This document shows positions 19,395 through 28,040 of a DNA stretch of 64,000 bases, one piece after another. The number at the start of each line of letters is the position of its first letter. Position 1 is the first letter of the stretch. This stretch comes from Paraburkholderia kirstenboschensis (GTDB lineage Bacteria; Pseudomonadota; Gammaproteobacteria; Burkholderiales; Burkholderiaceae). The translations under genes were made by a program, and so were the position numbers. Where the stretch lies: NCBI RefSeq assembly GCF_904848585.1, contig NZ_CAJHCR010000004.1, positions 124,001 to 188,000 of the forward strand, read 5' to 3'. The notes beneath the pieces were generated by a model that saw only the letters and a program-made list of their open reading frames with translations, made no database searches and had not been told where the DNA came from.

Positions 19395-19613
19395 ATGTCC
19401 GACCCCGACACGAGGAACACCGAGCATATCGAGCAGCAACCGGTGCCCGGCCATACCGAGAACATTCCCAGCGACGGCTCGGACGAGCGGCGCGACGGGG
19501 AATCCGGGACCCAGCGCCTGGAAGATGTCGCACCGAGCGCCGCCCCCGACACGAAACCCGGCACGCCGCCGGGCACGCAAAGCGACGCCGACCGCACGCG
19601 CTCGCCTGACTGA
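19395..19613 (+). CDS. Small hydrophilic protein of unknown function (72 aa)
   Basis: Not recognised. The product is rich in Asp, Glu, Pro, Gly, Ser and Thr, has no hydrophobic segment, and is probably disordered and soluble (starts MSDPDTRNTEHIEQQP). Coding is supported by GGAGG six bases before the ATG, by GC-rich third positions, and by two more small genes with good ribosome sites directly downstream (19649 and 19863). The longer frame back to 19014 has no ribosome site and is not adopted. Confidence 0.6.
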   Translation: MSDPDTRNTEHIEQQPVPGHTENIPSDGSDERRDGESGTQRLEDVAPSAAPDTKPGTPPGTQSDADRTRSPD

Positions 19614-19648
19614 GCGCGAATTTCACCGATCACGATAAGGAGCCCCTG

Positions 19649-19825
19649 ATGACAAGCGAATCCGCCCGCCCAACGCCGCCGCGTCAGACGCCGAACGACC
19701 CGACTGCCGGCGACCGGCGTCTGTCCGACGAACAAAAGCAATCGACCAGGAACGAACCCGCGCCGCCTAAGCCTGGTAGCGGCGCGAATCTGCCCGACCC
19801 GAAGGAAGTCGGCGAAGCCGGCTGA
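19649..19825 (+). CDS. Small proline-rich protein of unknown function (58 aa)
   Basis: Not recognised. The product begins MTSESARPTPPRQTPNDP and ends GANLPDPKEVGEAG; it is rich in Pro, Asn, Asp and charged residues with no hydrophobic stretch. AAGGAG lies six bases before the ATG, an ideal ribosome site, and codon third positions are GC-rich like the neighbours. It is 35 bases after the 72-residue gene and 37 bases before the 123-residue gene, so the three look like one transcript. Confidence 0.6.
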   Translation: MTSESARPTPPRQTPNDPTAGDRRLSDEQKQSTRNEPAPPKPGSGANLPDPKEVGEAG

Positions 19826-19862
19826 ATCACATCTGCGACGCGAAATCACAAGGAGAATCGCG

Positions 19863-20234
19863 ATGGCAAGCAAGCAACCCGCCGCGTCCGCGGCGCTTCG
19901 GGCCACGTTCAGGCTGTTCGCCAACGGCGAGCGCGTCATTGCGCAAAACCCGGACGGCAAGCTGATCGACATCGGCGCGATGGAAAAGAAAGGCGACCGC
20001 TACACCGTGCGGCTCGACGTCGATCCGCTCGATCTGCAACCGTCGCATTCGGTCGACGCGGCGTTGCGCGCCGTCTCTTCGCAGCTGAACTTCGATTATC
20101 TCGACGGGCTTTTCACGAGCGAGGGCCCCGTCGAATTTCACGGCGACCTGTTCGCGCTGCCGCATGTCGAATGGCAACTCGATGAACCGCTGCCCCGCGA
20201 ACTCACCGACGGCAGGCCGCCGCATATTTTCTAG
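19863..20234 (+). CDS. Hypothetical protein (123 aa)
   Basis: Family not recognised. A soluble 123-residue protein with mixed strand/helix character (RATFRLFANGERVIAQNPDG, then MEKKGDRYTVRLDVDPLDLQ) and an acidic C-terminal half. AAGGAG lies eight bases before the ATG, so translation is very likely. It ends 108 bases upstream of ilvA; a 16-bp perfect GC palindrome lies between them. It may share a transcript with the two small genes before it. No membrane segment or signal peptide is seen. Confidence 0.7.
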   Translation: MASKQPAASAALRATFRLFANGERVIAQNPDGKLIDIGAMEKKGDRYTVRLDVDPLDLQPSHSVDAALRAVSSQLNFDYLDGLFTSEGPVEFHGDLFALPHVEWQLDEPLPRELTDGRPPHIF

Positions 20235-20245
20235 ACCGCGTGCGG

Positions 20246-20261
20246 CGGGCCGCGCGGCCCG
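20246..20261. other. 16-bp perfect GC palindrome after the hypothetical gene
   Basis: CGGGCCGCGCGGCCCG can form a compact hairpin 11 bases after the stop at 20234. No T run follows, so it is at best a pause or mRNA-end stabilising element. Confidence 0.4.
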
Positions 20262-20342
20262 ACGACCTGTGAGGCCAGTGCATGCGGCGTTGGCGCTATC
20301 ATTGATGCTTTTCCGCCTTCCAGAGCGCATCGCGCCACCCGC

Positions 20343-21866
20343 ATGGCCTCCCACGACTACCTGAAGAAAACCCTCACCGCGCGCGTCTATGACGTGGCCC
20401 GCGAGACCGAACTCGAACGCGCGCCGCAACTGTCGGCGCGCCTGCGCAATCCGGTCTATCTGAAGCGCGAGGACAACCAGCCGGTGTTCTCGTTCAAGGT
20501 GCGCGGCGCGTACAACAAGATGGCGCACATTCCCGCCGAGGCACTGACGCGCGGCGTGATCACCGCGTCGGCGGGCAATCATGCGCAGGGCGTGGCGCTG
20601 TCTGCGGCACGCATGGGCGTGAAGGCGATCATCGTCGTGCCGGTCACCACGCCGCAGGTCAAGGTCGACGCCGTGCGCGCGCATGGCGGCCCGACCGTCG
20701 AGGTCGTGCAGTTCGGCGAATCGTATAGCGATGCGTACGGCCACGCGGTGCAACTGCAGGAAGAGCGCGGGCTGACCTTCGTGCATCCGTTTGACGATCC
20801 GTATGTGATCGCTGGGCAAGGCACGGTTGCAATGGAAATCCTCAGCCAGCATCAGGGCCCGATTCACGCGATCTTCGTGCCGATCGGCGGCGGCGGACTC
20901 GCGGCGGGTGTCGCGGCGTATGTGAAATCGGTGCGTCCCGAGATCAAGGTGATCGGCGTGCAAACCGACGATTCGTGCGCGATGGCCGCATCGCTGAAAG
21001 CCGGCGAGCGCGTCACGTTAAACGAAGTCGGCCTGTTCTCGGACGGCACCGCGGTGAAGCTCGTCGGCGAAGAAACCTTCCGCCTGTGCAGCGAATATCT
21101 CGACGACGTGCTGCTCGTGAACACCGACGCGCTGTGCGCCGCAATCAAGGACGTCTTTCAGGACACGCGCAGCGTGCTCGAACCGGCGGGCTCGCTGGCG
21201 GTGGCGGGCGCAAAACAGTATGCGGAGCGCGAAGGCATCGAGAACCAGACGCTGATCGCGATCACGTCGGGCGCGAACATGAACTTCGACCGCATGCGCT
21301 TCGTGGCCGAGCGCGCGGAAGTGGGCGAGGCGCGCGAGGCGGTGTTCGCGGTGACGATTCCCGAAGAGCGCGGCAGCTTCAAGCGCTTTTGCGAACTGGT
21401 CGGCACGCGCAGCGTCACCGAATTCAATTACCGGATCGCGCAGGCCGAGTCCGCGCATATTTTCGTCGGCGTGCAGATCAGGAACCGCAGCGAATCGGCG
21501 CAGATTGCGGGCGCCTTCGAGGCGCACAATTTTGCCACCGTCGATCTGACGTTCGATGAACTCTCGAAGCAGCACATCCGTTACATGGTCGGCGGCCGCT
21601 CGCCGCTCGCGCATGACGAACGCCTGTTCCGCTTCGAGTTTCCCGAGCGGCCGGGCGCGCTGATGAAGTTTCTATCGTCGATGGCACCTGACTGGAATAT
21701 CAGCCTCTTTCACTACCGGAATCAGGGCGCGGACTACAGTTCGATTCTCGTCGGCATTCAGGTGCCGGAGACGGACAACGCGGAGTTCGAGCGCTTTCTC
21801 GCCACACTCGGGTATCCGCATTGGGAAGAGACGCACAATCCGGTGTATCGGCTGTTTCTTGCCTGA
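20343..21866 (+). CDS. ilvA: Threonine ammonia-lyase, biosynthetic
   Basis: PLP enzyme that deaminates threonine to 2-oxobutanoate, the entry to isoleucine synthesis. Length is 507 residues, with a catalytic domain (about 1-325) and two C-terminal ACT-like regulatory domains. The Schiff-base lysine is in FSFKVRGAYNKM; the cofactor phosphate loop is in VPIGGGGLAAG; SAGNHAQGVALSA is also diagnostic. The regulatory half holds RGSFKRFCELVG and ERPGALMKFLSSM, the two ACT starts that sense isoleucine and valine. The enzyme releases 2-aminocrotonate-type enamines, the substrates of RidA proteins such as the one at 23670. It is 22 bases upstream of the 5'-nucleotidase gene. Confidence 0.96.
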   Translation: MASHDYLKKTLTARVYDVARETELERAPQLSARLRNPVYLKREDNQPVFSFKVRGAYNKMAHIPAEALTRGVITASAGNHAQGVALSAARMGVKAIIVVPVTTPQVKVDAVRAHGGPTVEVVQFGESYSDAYGHAVQLQEERGLTFVHPFDDPYVIAGQGTVAMEILSQHQGPIHAIFVPIGGGGLAAGVAAYVKSVRPEIKVIGVQTDDSCAMAASLKAGERVTLNEVGLFSDGTAVKLVGEETFRLCSEYLDDVLLVNTDALCAAIKDVFQDTRSVLEPAGSLAVAGAKQYAEREGIENQTLIAITSGANMNFDRMRFVAERAEVGEAREAVFAVTIPEERGSFKRFCELVGTRSVTEFNYRIAQAESAHIFVGVQIRNRSESAQIAGAFEAHNFATVDLTFDELSKQHIRYMVGGRSPLAHDERLFRFEFPERPGALMKFLSSMAPDWNISLFHYRNQGADYSSILVGIQVPETDNAEFERFLATLGYPHWEETHNPVYRLFLA

Positions 21867-21888
21867 ATTTTTGGACTGAAACGCGCAG

Positions 21889-22791
21889 ATGGTTCTCTCG
21901 CTTGTCGACAAACTGGTGGTGGCGATATCGTCGCGCGCGCTCTTCGATTTCGAGGAAGAGAACCGCGTGTACGAAGACGGCGACCTTCAGTCGTATGAAG
22001 CGCTGCAGCGCGACCGGCTGAACGTGCCCGCGAAACCTGGCGTCGCGTTCCCTCTGATCCGCAAGCTGCTGGCGTTAAACGCAGGCGGTCATCGCGTGGA
22101 AGTGGTGATCCTGTCGCGCAGCGATCCGATCAGCGGACTGCGCGCGTTTCATTCGTGCCGCGAACACGGGCTCGCCATCGAGCGCGGCGTCTTCACACGC
22201 GGCCGTGCGCCGTTCGGATATCTGAAGCCGTTGAACGCGTCGCTGTTTCTCTCGGCTAATCAGGACGACGTGCGCGACGCGCTGGCCGCCGGTTTTCCGG
22301 CTGCACGCGTGCTGCCGGAATCGGCGAAAATGGCGAGTAAGTATCCGGACGAAATCCGCATTGCTTTCGACGGCGACGCGGTTCTCTTTTCCGACGAAGC
22401 GGAGCGCGTGTTTCAGAAGGACGGCCTGCGCGCCTTCGTCGGCCATGAGACGCACAACAAGGATTTGCCGCTCGCGGACGGGCCGCTCAAGCCCTTGCTC
22501 GAAGCGCTTCACCGGCTGCAAAAACTCGCGGATCAAGCCGCGCCCATGCATATTCGTACGGCATTGGTGACGGCGCGTTCGGCGCCCGCGCACGAGCGCG
22601 CGATCCGAACGCTGATGGCCTGGAACATCGAAATCGACGAAGCGATGTTCCTCGGCGGCCTCGACAAGAGCGCATTTTTGCGCGAGTTCGAGCCGGACTT
22701 TTTCTTCGACGACCAAATTGGCCATTGCGAATCGGCCCGCGTCGTGACGGCGACCGGGCACGTGCTGAGTGGCATCGTGAATGCATCATGA
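21889..22791 (+). CDS. Cytosolic 5'-nucleotidase (cN-I family)
   Basis: A 300-residue protein of the 5'-nucleotidase family known from eukaryotic cN-I, which dephosphorylates nucleoside monophosphates. Recognisable parts are [20 protein letters not shown] at the N terminus, [50 protein letters not shown] with its aspartate pair, and [13 protein letters not shown] at the C terminus. The last four bases (ATGA, 22788-22791) overlap the start of queF. Pairing with a deazapurine gene suggests a link to purine nucleotide turnover, but the true substrate is not established. Confidence 0.85.
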   Translation: MVLSLVDKLVVAISSRALFDFEEENRVYEDGDLQSYEALQRDRLNVPAKPGVAFPLIRKLLALNAGGHRVEVVILSRSDPISGLRAFHSCREHGLAIERGVFTRGRAPFGYLKPLNASLFLSANQDDVRDALAAGFPAARVLPESAKMASKYPDEIRIAFDGDAVLFSDEAERVFQKDGLRAFVGHETHNKDLPLADGPLKPLLEALHRLQKLADQAAPMHIRTALVTARSAPAHERAIRTLMAWNIEIDEAMFLGGLDKSAFLREFEPDFFFDDQIGHCESARVVTATGHVLSGIVNAS

Positions 22792-23612
22792 CACCCGAAC
22801 AATCACCGCTGGGTAAGGCTTCCACTTACACCGAACAGTACGACGCCTCGCTGCTCTTTCCGATTGCGCGCAGCAACGCGCGCGACGGGATCGGCATTGG
22901 CGCGCAATTGCCGTTCTTCGGCACGGACATCTGGAACGCGTATGAATTGTCGTGGCTGAATCAGCGCGGCAAGCCGCAGATTGCGGTGGCAACCTTCTTC
23001 GTGCCCGCCGAGTCGCCGAATATCGTCGAGTCGAAGTCGTTCAAGCTTTATCTCGGCTCGTTCGCGCAGACCGCGTTCGAGTCGATCGACGCGGTGCGCG
23101 ACACGATCAAGCGCGACGTGTCCGCGTCTTGCGGCGCGACCGTCTCCGTTCATCTGACTGCCCCGCACGATTTCGGCAAATTGCAGATGGAAGAATTCGA
23201 GGGCATGTCGCTCGACCGGCTGGATCTCGACACGGATATCTACCAGCCCGACGCCTCACTGCTGAAAGCGGCGTTAGACGAAGCGCCTGTCGAGGAGACG
23301 CTGTTTTCGAACTTGTTGAAGTCGAATTGTCCGGTGACCGGGCAACCCGATTGGGGCAGCGTGCAGATTCACTACGTCGGCCCGCAGATCGATCAGGCGG
23401 GCTTGCTGCGCTACATCATCTCGTACCGTAATCACACGGGTTTTCACGAGCAATGCGTCGAGAAAATTTTTATCGATGTGCTGAAGGCGTGCAAACCGGT
23501 CAAGCTCGCGGTCTATGCGCGCTATACGCGGCGCGGCGGGCTCGATATCAACCCGTTCCGCACCAACTACAACCTGCCGATGCCGGACAACATGCGGCTC
23601 GCGCGTCAGTAA
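22788..23612 (+). CDS. queF: NADPH-dependent 7-cyano-7-deazaguanine reductase
   Basis: Converts preQ0 to preQ1 in queuosine tRNA modification. At 274 residues it is the long, two-domain (E. coli type) form. The QueF signature [12 protein letters not shown] is present, the nucleophilic cysteine is in [16 protein letters not shown], and the catalytic-domain glutamate/histidine region is [16 protein letters not shown]. The start ATG overlaps the stop of the 5'-nucleotidase gene by four bases, so translation is coupled. No preQ1 riboswitch is possible in the overlap. Confidence 0.96.
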   Translation: MTPEQSPLGKASTYTEQYDASLLFPIARSNARDGIGIGAQLPFFGTDIWNAYELSWLNQRGKPQIAVATFFVPAESPNIVESKSFKLYLGSFAQTAFESIDAVRDTIKRDVSASCGATVSVHLTAPHDFGKLQMEEFEGMSLDRLDLDTDIYQPDASLLKAALDEAPVEETLFSNLLKSNCPVTGQPDWGSVQIHYVGPQIDQAGLLRYIISYRNHTGFHEQCVEKIFIDVLKACKPVKLAVYARYTRRGGLDINPFRTNYNLPMPDNMRLARQ

Positions 23613-23624
23613 GCAAGCAAAGTA

Positions 23625-23659
23625 TCGCCGCGGGTTCTCACAGTCATCGCCCGCGGCGA
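23625..23659. other. Hairpin between convergent queF and the RidA gene
   Basis: TCGCCGCGGG (23625-23634) pairs perfectly with CCCGCGGCGA (23650-23659) around 15 bases. There is no T run. It fills the 57-base gap between the two convergent genes and probably helps end both transcripts. Confidence 0.5.
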
Positions 23660-23669
23660 ACCAGATGCT

Positions 23670-24056
23670 TCAAGCCGTCGGCTTCTTATAAGCGACGCAA
23701 TCCACTTCGACCCTGCAGTCGATCACCATCGACGAAACGACACACGCGCGCGCCGGCGGATTGTCACCGAAGTATTCGCGGAACACCTTGTTGAACGAAG
23801 CGAAGTCGCGCGGATCGTCGAGCCACACGCCGCAGCGGACCACATGCTCCGCGCCGTAGCCTGCTTCCTTCAGAATCGCGAACACGTTCTGGATCGCCTT
23901 GTGCGATTGCTCGACAATTCCGCCGTTGATCACTTCGCCGTTTTCCATCGGCGTTTGCCCGGAAACGAACAGCCAGCCGTCCGCTTCGACTGCACGCGCA
24001 AACGGCATATGTTGACCGCCCGTTCCCTTCCCGCCTTCAACGCCATATCGCTTCAT
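23670..24056 (-). CDS. RidA-family enamine/imine deaminase
   Basis: A 128-residue YjgF/YER057c/UK114 protein. Family marks are FVSGQTPMENGEV, the catalytic arginine context near RACVVSSMVIDCRVEVDCVAY, and VWLDDPRDFASFN. It should hydrolyse reactive 2-aminoacrylate-type enamines to keto acids. AAGGAG lies seven bases before the ATG at 24056; the in-frame ATG at 24062 is almost touching the ribosome site and is unlikely. It ends the operon RpiR, D-aminoacylase, RidA, which suggests it cleans up after D-amino-acid dehydration. Confidence 0.9.
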   Translation of the reverse strand: MKRYGVEGGKGTGGQHMPFARAVEADGWLFVSGQTPMENGEVINGGIVEQSHKAIQNVFAILKEAGYGAEHVVRCGVWLDDPRDFASFNKVFREYFGDNPPARACVVSSMVIDCRVEVDCVAYKKPTA

Positions 24057-24131
24057 CGTCATACTCCTTAAAAGTCGAGCGCGCGTGCTCATTGCGGCGC
24101 GCGCGCCTTGATAGATCGTTCGATCAGATAA

Positions 24132-25613
24132 TCAGAATGCGCCCTGCGCATCGCCTTTCGACGCCGCGCCGCGCGCGACGAAGTGCCCGGCGCGCTCGCC
24201 CGTTACCTCGCCGTTGCGGTAAGACAGCACGCCGTTCACCCACACTGCGTCGATGCCGTCAGCCGCCTGTTGCGGCTTTTCGAATGTCGCCGCGTCACGC
24301 ACCTTGGCCGGGTCGAACAGCACCAGGTCGGCGTGATAGCCGATATGCACCTCGCCGCGTTGCGCAAGGCCGAAGCGCCGCGCCGACAGACTCGTCATCT
24401 TGCGCACCGCTTCTTCGAGCGGCAGCAGACCGGCGTCGCGCGCGTAATGGCCGAGCACGCGCGGAAACGCGCCCCACAACCGCGGATGCGGCAGCGGATC
24501 GTTCGGCAAGCCGTCCGAGCCGACCATTGTCGCGGGGTGCGACAGGATGCGCCGCACGTCTTCCTCGGACATGTTGTGATAGACCGCGCCCGCGGGTTGC
24601 AGGCGCTTGCCCGCTTCCTGCTGCGTGACGCCCCACTCGGCGGCAATTTCTTTGACGAGCTTGCCGGCCATTTCCGGATGCGGTTCCGACCACGTAATCG
24701 TGATGTCGATGTCGCCGGTGACCTGCTTCAGGTCGAGCGTCGACGAACTGCGGTTGTACGGATAGCAATCGCAACCGATAGGCTGCATGCGCCGCGCGCC
24801 TTCGAGCGAACTCAGCACTTCGACGCTGCGCCCCCAGTTCGACGGGCCCGCGCATTTCAGATGCGAGATGATCACCGGCACATGCGCGTGACGGCCCACG
24901 CGATACGCTTCGTCCATTGCGTCGAGAATCGCGTCGAACTCCGTGCGCATATGCGTGGTGTACAGCGCGCCGGCGGCGGCGAGCGGTTCGGCAAGCGCCA
25001 TGACTTCCTCGGTGGGCGCGGCGAACGCCGAGCCGTAGGCGAGCCCTGAACTCAACCCGAGCGCGCCGTTGGCCAGCGCTTCTTCGAGTTGCGCGCGCAT
25101 GCCGTCGATTTCCTGCGGCGTGGCCGCGCGGTCGAGCCGGTCCATCTGGTTGTTGCGCAACGCGGTGTGTCCGATCAGCGCGCCGACATTCACGGCCGGA
25201 CGCGCAGCATTCACCGCCTTCACGTAGTCCGCGAAGGTTGGATACTGGAACGCGTCGCGCTCGCCGAGCAGATTCATCGGATCGGGCGGATCGCCCTTCA
25301 GCGCAACGGGCGACGCGCTAATGCCGCAGTTGCCGACGATCACCGTCGTCACGCCTTGTGTGATCTTCGGCAGCATTTGCGGCGAGCGGATCACGTGCGT
25401 GTCGTCGTGCGTGTGAACGTCGATGAAACCGGGCGCCAATGCCCGGCCTTCAGCCTCGATCACTTCTTCGGCGAGCCAGTTCGACAGATTGCCGATCGCG
25501 ACGATGCGCCCGTCGCGGACCGCGACGTCGCGCTCGGCAGGCGGCGCGCCCGTGCCGTCATACAGTTGCGCGCCGACTATCAGCGTATCGGCGGCTTCGG
25601 GATGCGAGTGCAT
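24132..25613 (-). CDS. N-acyl-D-amino-acid deacylase (D-aminoacylase)
   Basis: A 493-residue metal-dependent amidohydrolase releasing D-amino acids from N-acyl forms. The metal motif is GFIDVHTHDDTH; further family blocks are VIVGNCGISASP, ALNPG-like NGALGLSSGLAYG, TTHMRTE, the HLKCAG strand and VGSDGLPND with the C-terminal metal aspartate. It matches DAA/DAN enzymes in length. The ribosome site AGGAG, eight bases before ATG 25613, overlaps the stop of the RpiR gene, leaving only 3 bases between genes. Specificity for a given acyl-D-amino acid is not deducible. Confidence 0.9.
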   Translation of the reverse strand: MHSHPEAADTLIVGAQLYDGTGAPPAERDVAVRDGRIVAIGNLSNWLAEEVIEAEGRALAPGFIDVHTHDDTHVIRSPQMLPKITQGVTTVIVGNCGISASPVALKGDPPDPMNLLGERDAFQYPTFADYVKAVNAARPAVNVGALIGHTALRNNQMDRLDRAATPQEIDGMRAQLEEALANGALGLSSGLAYGSAFAAPTEEVMALAEPLAAAGALYTTHMRTEFDAILDAMDEAYRVGRHAHVPVIISHLKCAGPSNWGRSVEVLSSLEGARRMQPIGCDCYPYNRSSSTLDLKQVTGDIDITITWSEPHPEMAGKLVKEIAAEWGVTQQEAGKRLQPAGAVYHNMSEEDVRRILSHPATMVGSDGLPNDPLPHPRLWGAFPRVLGHYARDAGLLPLEEAVRKMTSLSARRFGLAQRGEVHIGYHADLVLFDPAKVRDAATFEKPQQAADGIDAVWVNGVLSYRNGEVTGERAGHFVARGAASKGDAQGAF

Positions 25614-25616
25614 GAA

Positions 25617-26507
25617 TCAGTCTCCTAACGGTTGTCGATCGCCGCCGCCGCGGTGCGTGTCGAGCGCGTGCTTCATGCGGCGCAGCAATTCGCGGCTCTC
25701 GTCTCCTTGACTGACGGCAAGTTCGGTGACGAGCACATCGAGCGCCATCATCATTGCGTAGCGCGACGACGACGGCTTGTAAATGAAGTCTGTCTCAAAC
25801 GCGACGATCGGGATGACCCAGTCGGCCAGCTTCGCCAACGGCGACGCCGGGGCGGTCAGTGCGATCACCGTTGCGCCGTAGCTGCGCGCGATCTTGCAGT
25901 TCTCCACCATCTCCGGCACGCGGCCCGTTGTGGACAACGCGATCACGACGCTTTCACGCGATACGGTGCTCGCGACCATGCGCTGCAACAAGCCGTCCTG
26001 ATAAGTGGCTACGGGCCGGCCCAGCCGCACCAGTCTAAAACGCATTTCGTCGGCGAGCGCGGTCGAGCCGCCGCCCATGCCGAACACATAGATCATGCGC
26101 GCGGCCCGCAGCGCAGCTGCGGCACGCCCAAGCGGCGCCTGGCGCAGCAGTTGATGATTATGCGCGAGCGCCGTCTGCAGTTCGTCGAACACGCGGGTCG
26201 CGATGTGCTCGGGCGCGTCGTTCGCGGTGCCCGGCTGCAAAAAGCGCTGACCGACCGCGGCCGCCTGTGCGAGCCGCAGCTTCAGCTCGCGGACGTCGCG
26301 GCAGCCCACCGCCTTGGCAAACCGCGTGACGGTCGCAACGCTCACCTGCGCCTGCTGCGCGAGCGCGCCGATGCTGGCGCGCGAGGCGCCCGTCAGATCG
26401 TCCAGGATCAGCGCGGCGACTTTGCGTTCAGCCGAGCGCAACCCGGGCGCACATTCGGCGATGCGCGCGACGATGTCGAATGCCAGCGGTTCGGCGGTTG
26501 AGTTCAT
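25617..26507 (-). CDS. RpiR-family (MurR-like) regulator with SIS domain
   Basis: A 296-residue regulator. The N-terminal helix-turn-helix is visible (IGALAQQAQVSVATVTRFAK, about residues 35-60), followed by a sugar-isomerase SIS domain (IYVFGMGGGSTALADEMRFR and VVIALSTTGRVPEMVENCK). It is transcribed with the D-aminoacylase and RidA genes and divergently from the D-amino-acid lyase gene, so it probably controls both. SIS domains bind phosphosugars; the amino-acid context suggests an N-acetylated sugar acid or muramyl-type signal, but this is inference. Confidence 0.9.
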   Translation of the reverse strand: MNSTAEPLAFDIVARIAECAPGLRSAERKVAALILDDLTGASRASIGALAQQAQVSVATVTRFAKAVGCRDVRELKLRLAQAAAVGQRFLQPGTANDAPEHIATRVFDELQTALAHNHQLLRQAPLGRAAAALRAARMIYVFGMGGGSTALADEMRFRLVRLGRPVATYQDGLLQRMVASTVSRESVVIALSTTGRVPEMVENCKIARSYGATVIALTAPASPLAKLADWVIPIVAFETDFIYKPSSSRYAMMMALDVLVTELAVSQGDESRELLRRMKHALDTHRGGGDRQPLGD

Positions 26508-26602
26508 TAAAGCTCGTGGGATACCGCGCGGAGGCTTGCGACGGCTGACAGCGATTGACAGCGCCGCATTGGCCCAGCTTGGTACTAAATAACATTTCTT
26601 CG

Positions 26603-26632
26603 ACCATCGTACTTTCGGTAAGATGGTAAAGT
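26603..26632. promoter_or_regulatory. Nested dyads in the RpiR / D-amino-acid gene divergent region
   Basis: ACCATC (26603-26608) and GATGGT (26622-26627) form a 25-bp dyad; ACTTT (26611-26615) and AAAGT (26628-26632) form a second, overlapping one. The site lies midway between the divergent starts at 26507 and 26673, the expected place for an RpiR operator acting on both. Confidence 0.45.
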
Positions 26633-26672
26633 CAACTTCGATGCAATTTAACCGGACGATGGAGCAGGAGAC

Positions 26673-27950
26673 ATGAAAGTTACAAACTATCAGGGCGCTA
26701 CGATTGATCCTTATAGCAAGGGCTTGGGCATGGTTCCGGGCGCCAGCATCCAGCTCACGGACGCCGCGCGTCTGGAGTGGAATCTGCTGAACGAAGACGT
26801 GAGCCTGCCCGCCGCCGTGCTTTACACCGACCGCGTCGAGCACAACCTGAAATGGATGCAGGCGTTCGTTGCCGAATACGGTGTCAAGCTCGCGCCGCAC
26901 GGCAAGACGACCATGGCGCCGCAACTGTTCCGCCGTCAATTGGAAACCGGTGCGTGGGGCATCACGCTCGCCACCGCGCATCAGGTTCGCGCGGCTTATC
27001 ACGGCGGCGTCTCGCGCGTGCTGATGGCGAATCAGCTGGTGGGCCGCCGCAACATGATGATGGTCGCAGAGCTGCTCAGCGATCCGGACTTCGAGTTCTT
27101 TTGCCTCGTCGATTCAGTTGATGGCGTCGAGCAGTTGGGGCAGTTCTTCACATCGGTGAAGAAGCCATTGCAAGTGCTGCTCGAGCTTGGCGTGCCGGGC
27201 GGCCGCACAGGCGTGCGCGATGAAGCGCAGCGCAACGCGGTGCTCGAAGCAATCGCGCGTTATCCCGATGTGCTCAGGCTCGCCGGCGTCGAGTTGTACG
27301 AAGGCGTGCTGAAGGAAGAACACGAAGTACGCGAGTTCCTGCAAAGCGCGGTCGCGGTCACGCGCGCGCTCCTCGACGAAAGACGTTTCGATCGCACGCC
27401 GGCTATCCTGTCGGGCGCGGGTTCCGCATGGTACGACGTGGTCGCCGAGGAATTCGTGAAGGCGTCGGAGACCGGCAAGGTAGAGGTCGTGCTGCGTCCG
27501 GGCTGCTATCTGACGCATGACGTCGGCATTTATCGCAAGGCGCAGACGGATATCCTGGCGCGCAATCCGGTCGCGAAGAAGATGGGCGAAGGCTTGCTGC
27601 CTGCCTTGCAATTGTGGGCCTACGTGCAGTCCATTCCCGAGCCGGATCGCGCGATCATCGGTCTGGGCAAGCGCGACTCCGCATTCGACGCGGGCCTGCC
27701 CGAACCGGCGCGCCATTATCGGCCGGGCAATCAGGCGCCGCGCGACATAGCGGTAAGCGAAGGGTGGGAGATTTTCGGCTTGATGGATCAGCACGCGTAC
27801 TTGCGGATTCCCGCGGGCGCCGATCTGAAAGTCGGCGACATGATCGCGTTCGACATCTCGCATCCGTGCCTGACGTTCGATAAGTGGCGTCAGGTGCTGG
27901 TGCTCGACCCTGCTTATCGCGTTACTGAGGTGATCGAAACGTTTTTCTAA
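26673..27950 (+). CDS. DSD1-type D-serine dehydratase / D-threonine aldolase-like protein
   Basis: A 425-residue PLP enzyme with an alanine-racemase-like barrel. The cofactor lysine is in LAPHGKTTMAPQ. The C-terminal zinc site of eukaryotic-type D-serine dehydratases is present as FDISHPCLTFDKW (His and Cys ligands). The family also includes D-threonine aldolases and D-threo-3-hydroxyaspartate dehydratases, so the exact D-hydroxy-amino acid is open. It should generate keto acid and ammonia through an enamine, linking it to the RidA gene. A GGAGCAGGAG run lies before the ATG. It is divergent from the RpiR regulator. Confidence 0.87.
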   Translation: MKVTNYQGATIDPYSKGLGMVPGASIQLTDAARLEWNLLNEDVSLPAAVLYTDRVEHNLKWMQAFVAEYGVKLAPHGKTTMAPQLFRRQLETGAWGITLATAHQVRAAYHGGVSRVLMANQLVGRRNMMMVAELLSDPDFEFFCLVDSVDGVEQLGQFFTSVKKPLQVLLELGVPGGRTGVRDEAQRNAVLEAIARYPDVLRLAGVELYEGVLKEEHEVREFLQSAVAVTRALLDERRFDRTPAILSGAGSAWYDVVAEEFVKASETGKVEVVLRPGCYLTHDVGIYRKAQTDILARNPVAKKMGEGLLPALQLWAYVQSIPEPDRAIIGLGKRDSAFDAGLPEPARHYRPGNQAPRDIAVSEGWEIFGLMDQHAYLRIPAGADLKVGDMIAFDISHPCLTFDKWRQVLVLDPAYRVTEVIETFF

Positions 27951-27973
27951 TTGTTCTTGTGTTTCTATAGACG

Positions 27974-28006
27974 GCGAGCGGCGTTGCGATGGGGCGCGCC
28001 GCTCGC
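27974..28006. other. Hairpin between convergent D-amino-acid gene and MarR gene
   Basis: GCGAGCGGCG (27974-27983) pairs perfectly with CGCCGCTCGC (27997-28006) around 13 bases, without a T run. It is the same kind of structure as the one at 23625-23659. Confidence 0.5.
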
Positions 28007-28040
28007 GCTCTTAATGCTCTGCTCGCCGCGCAAACCGCCG

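Noticed and set aside
20235-20342. Leader-peptide attenuator or riboswitch before ilvA
   Set aside because: Only a GC palindrome without T run is present; no Ile/Val/Leu-codon-rich leader frame or known riboswitch core was seen.
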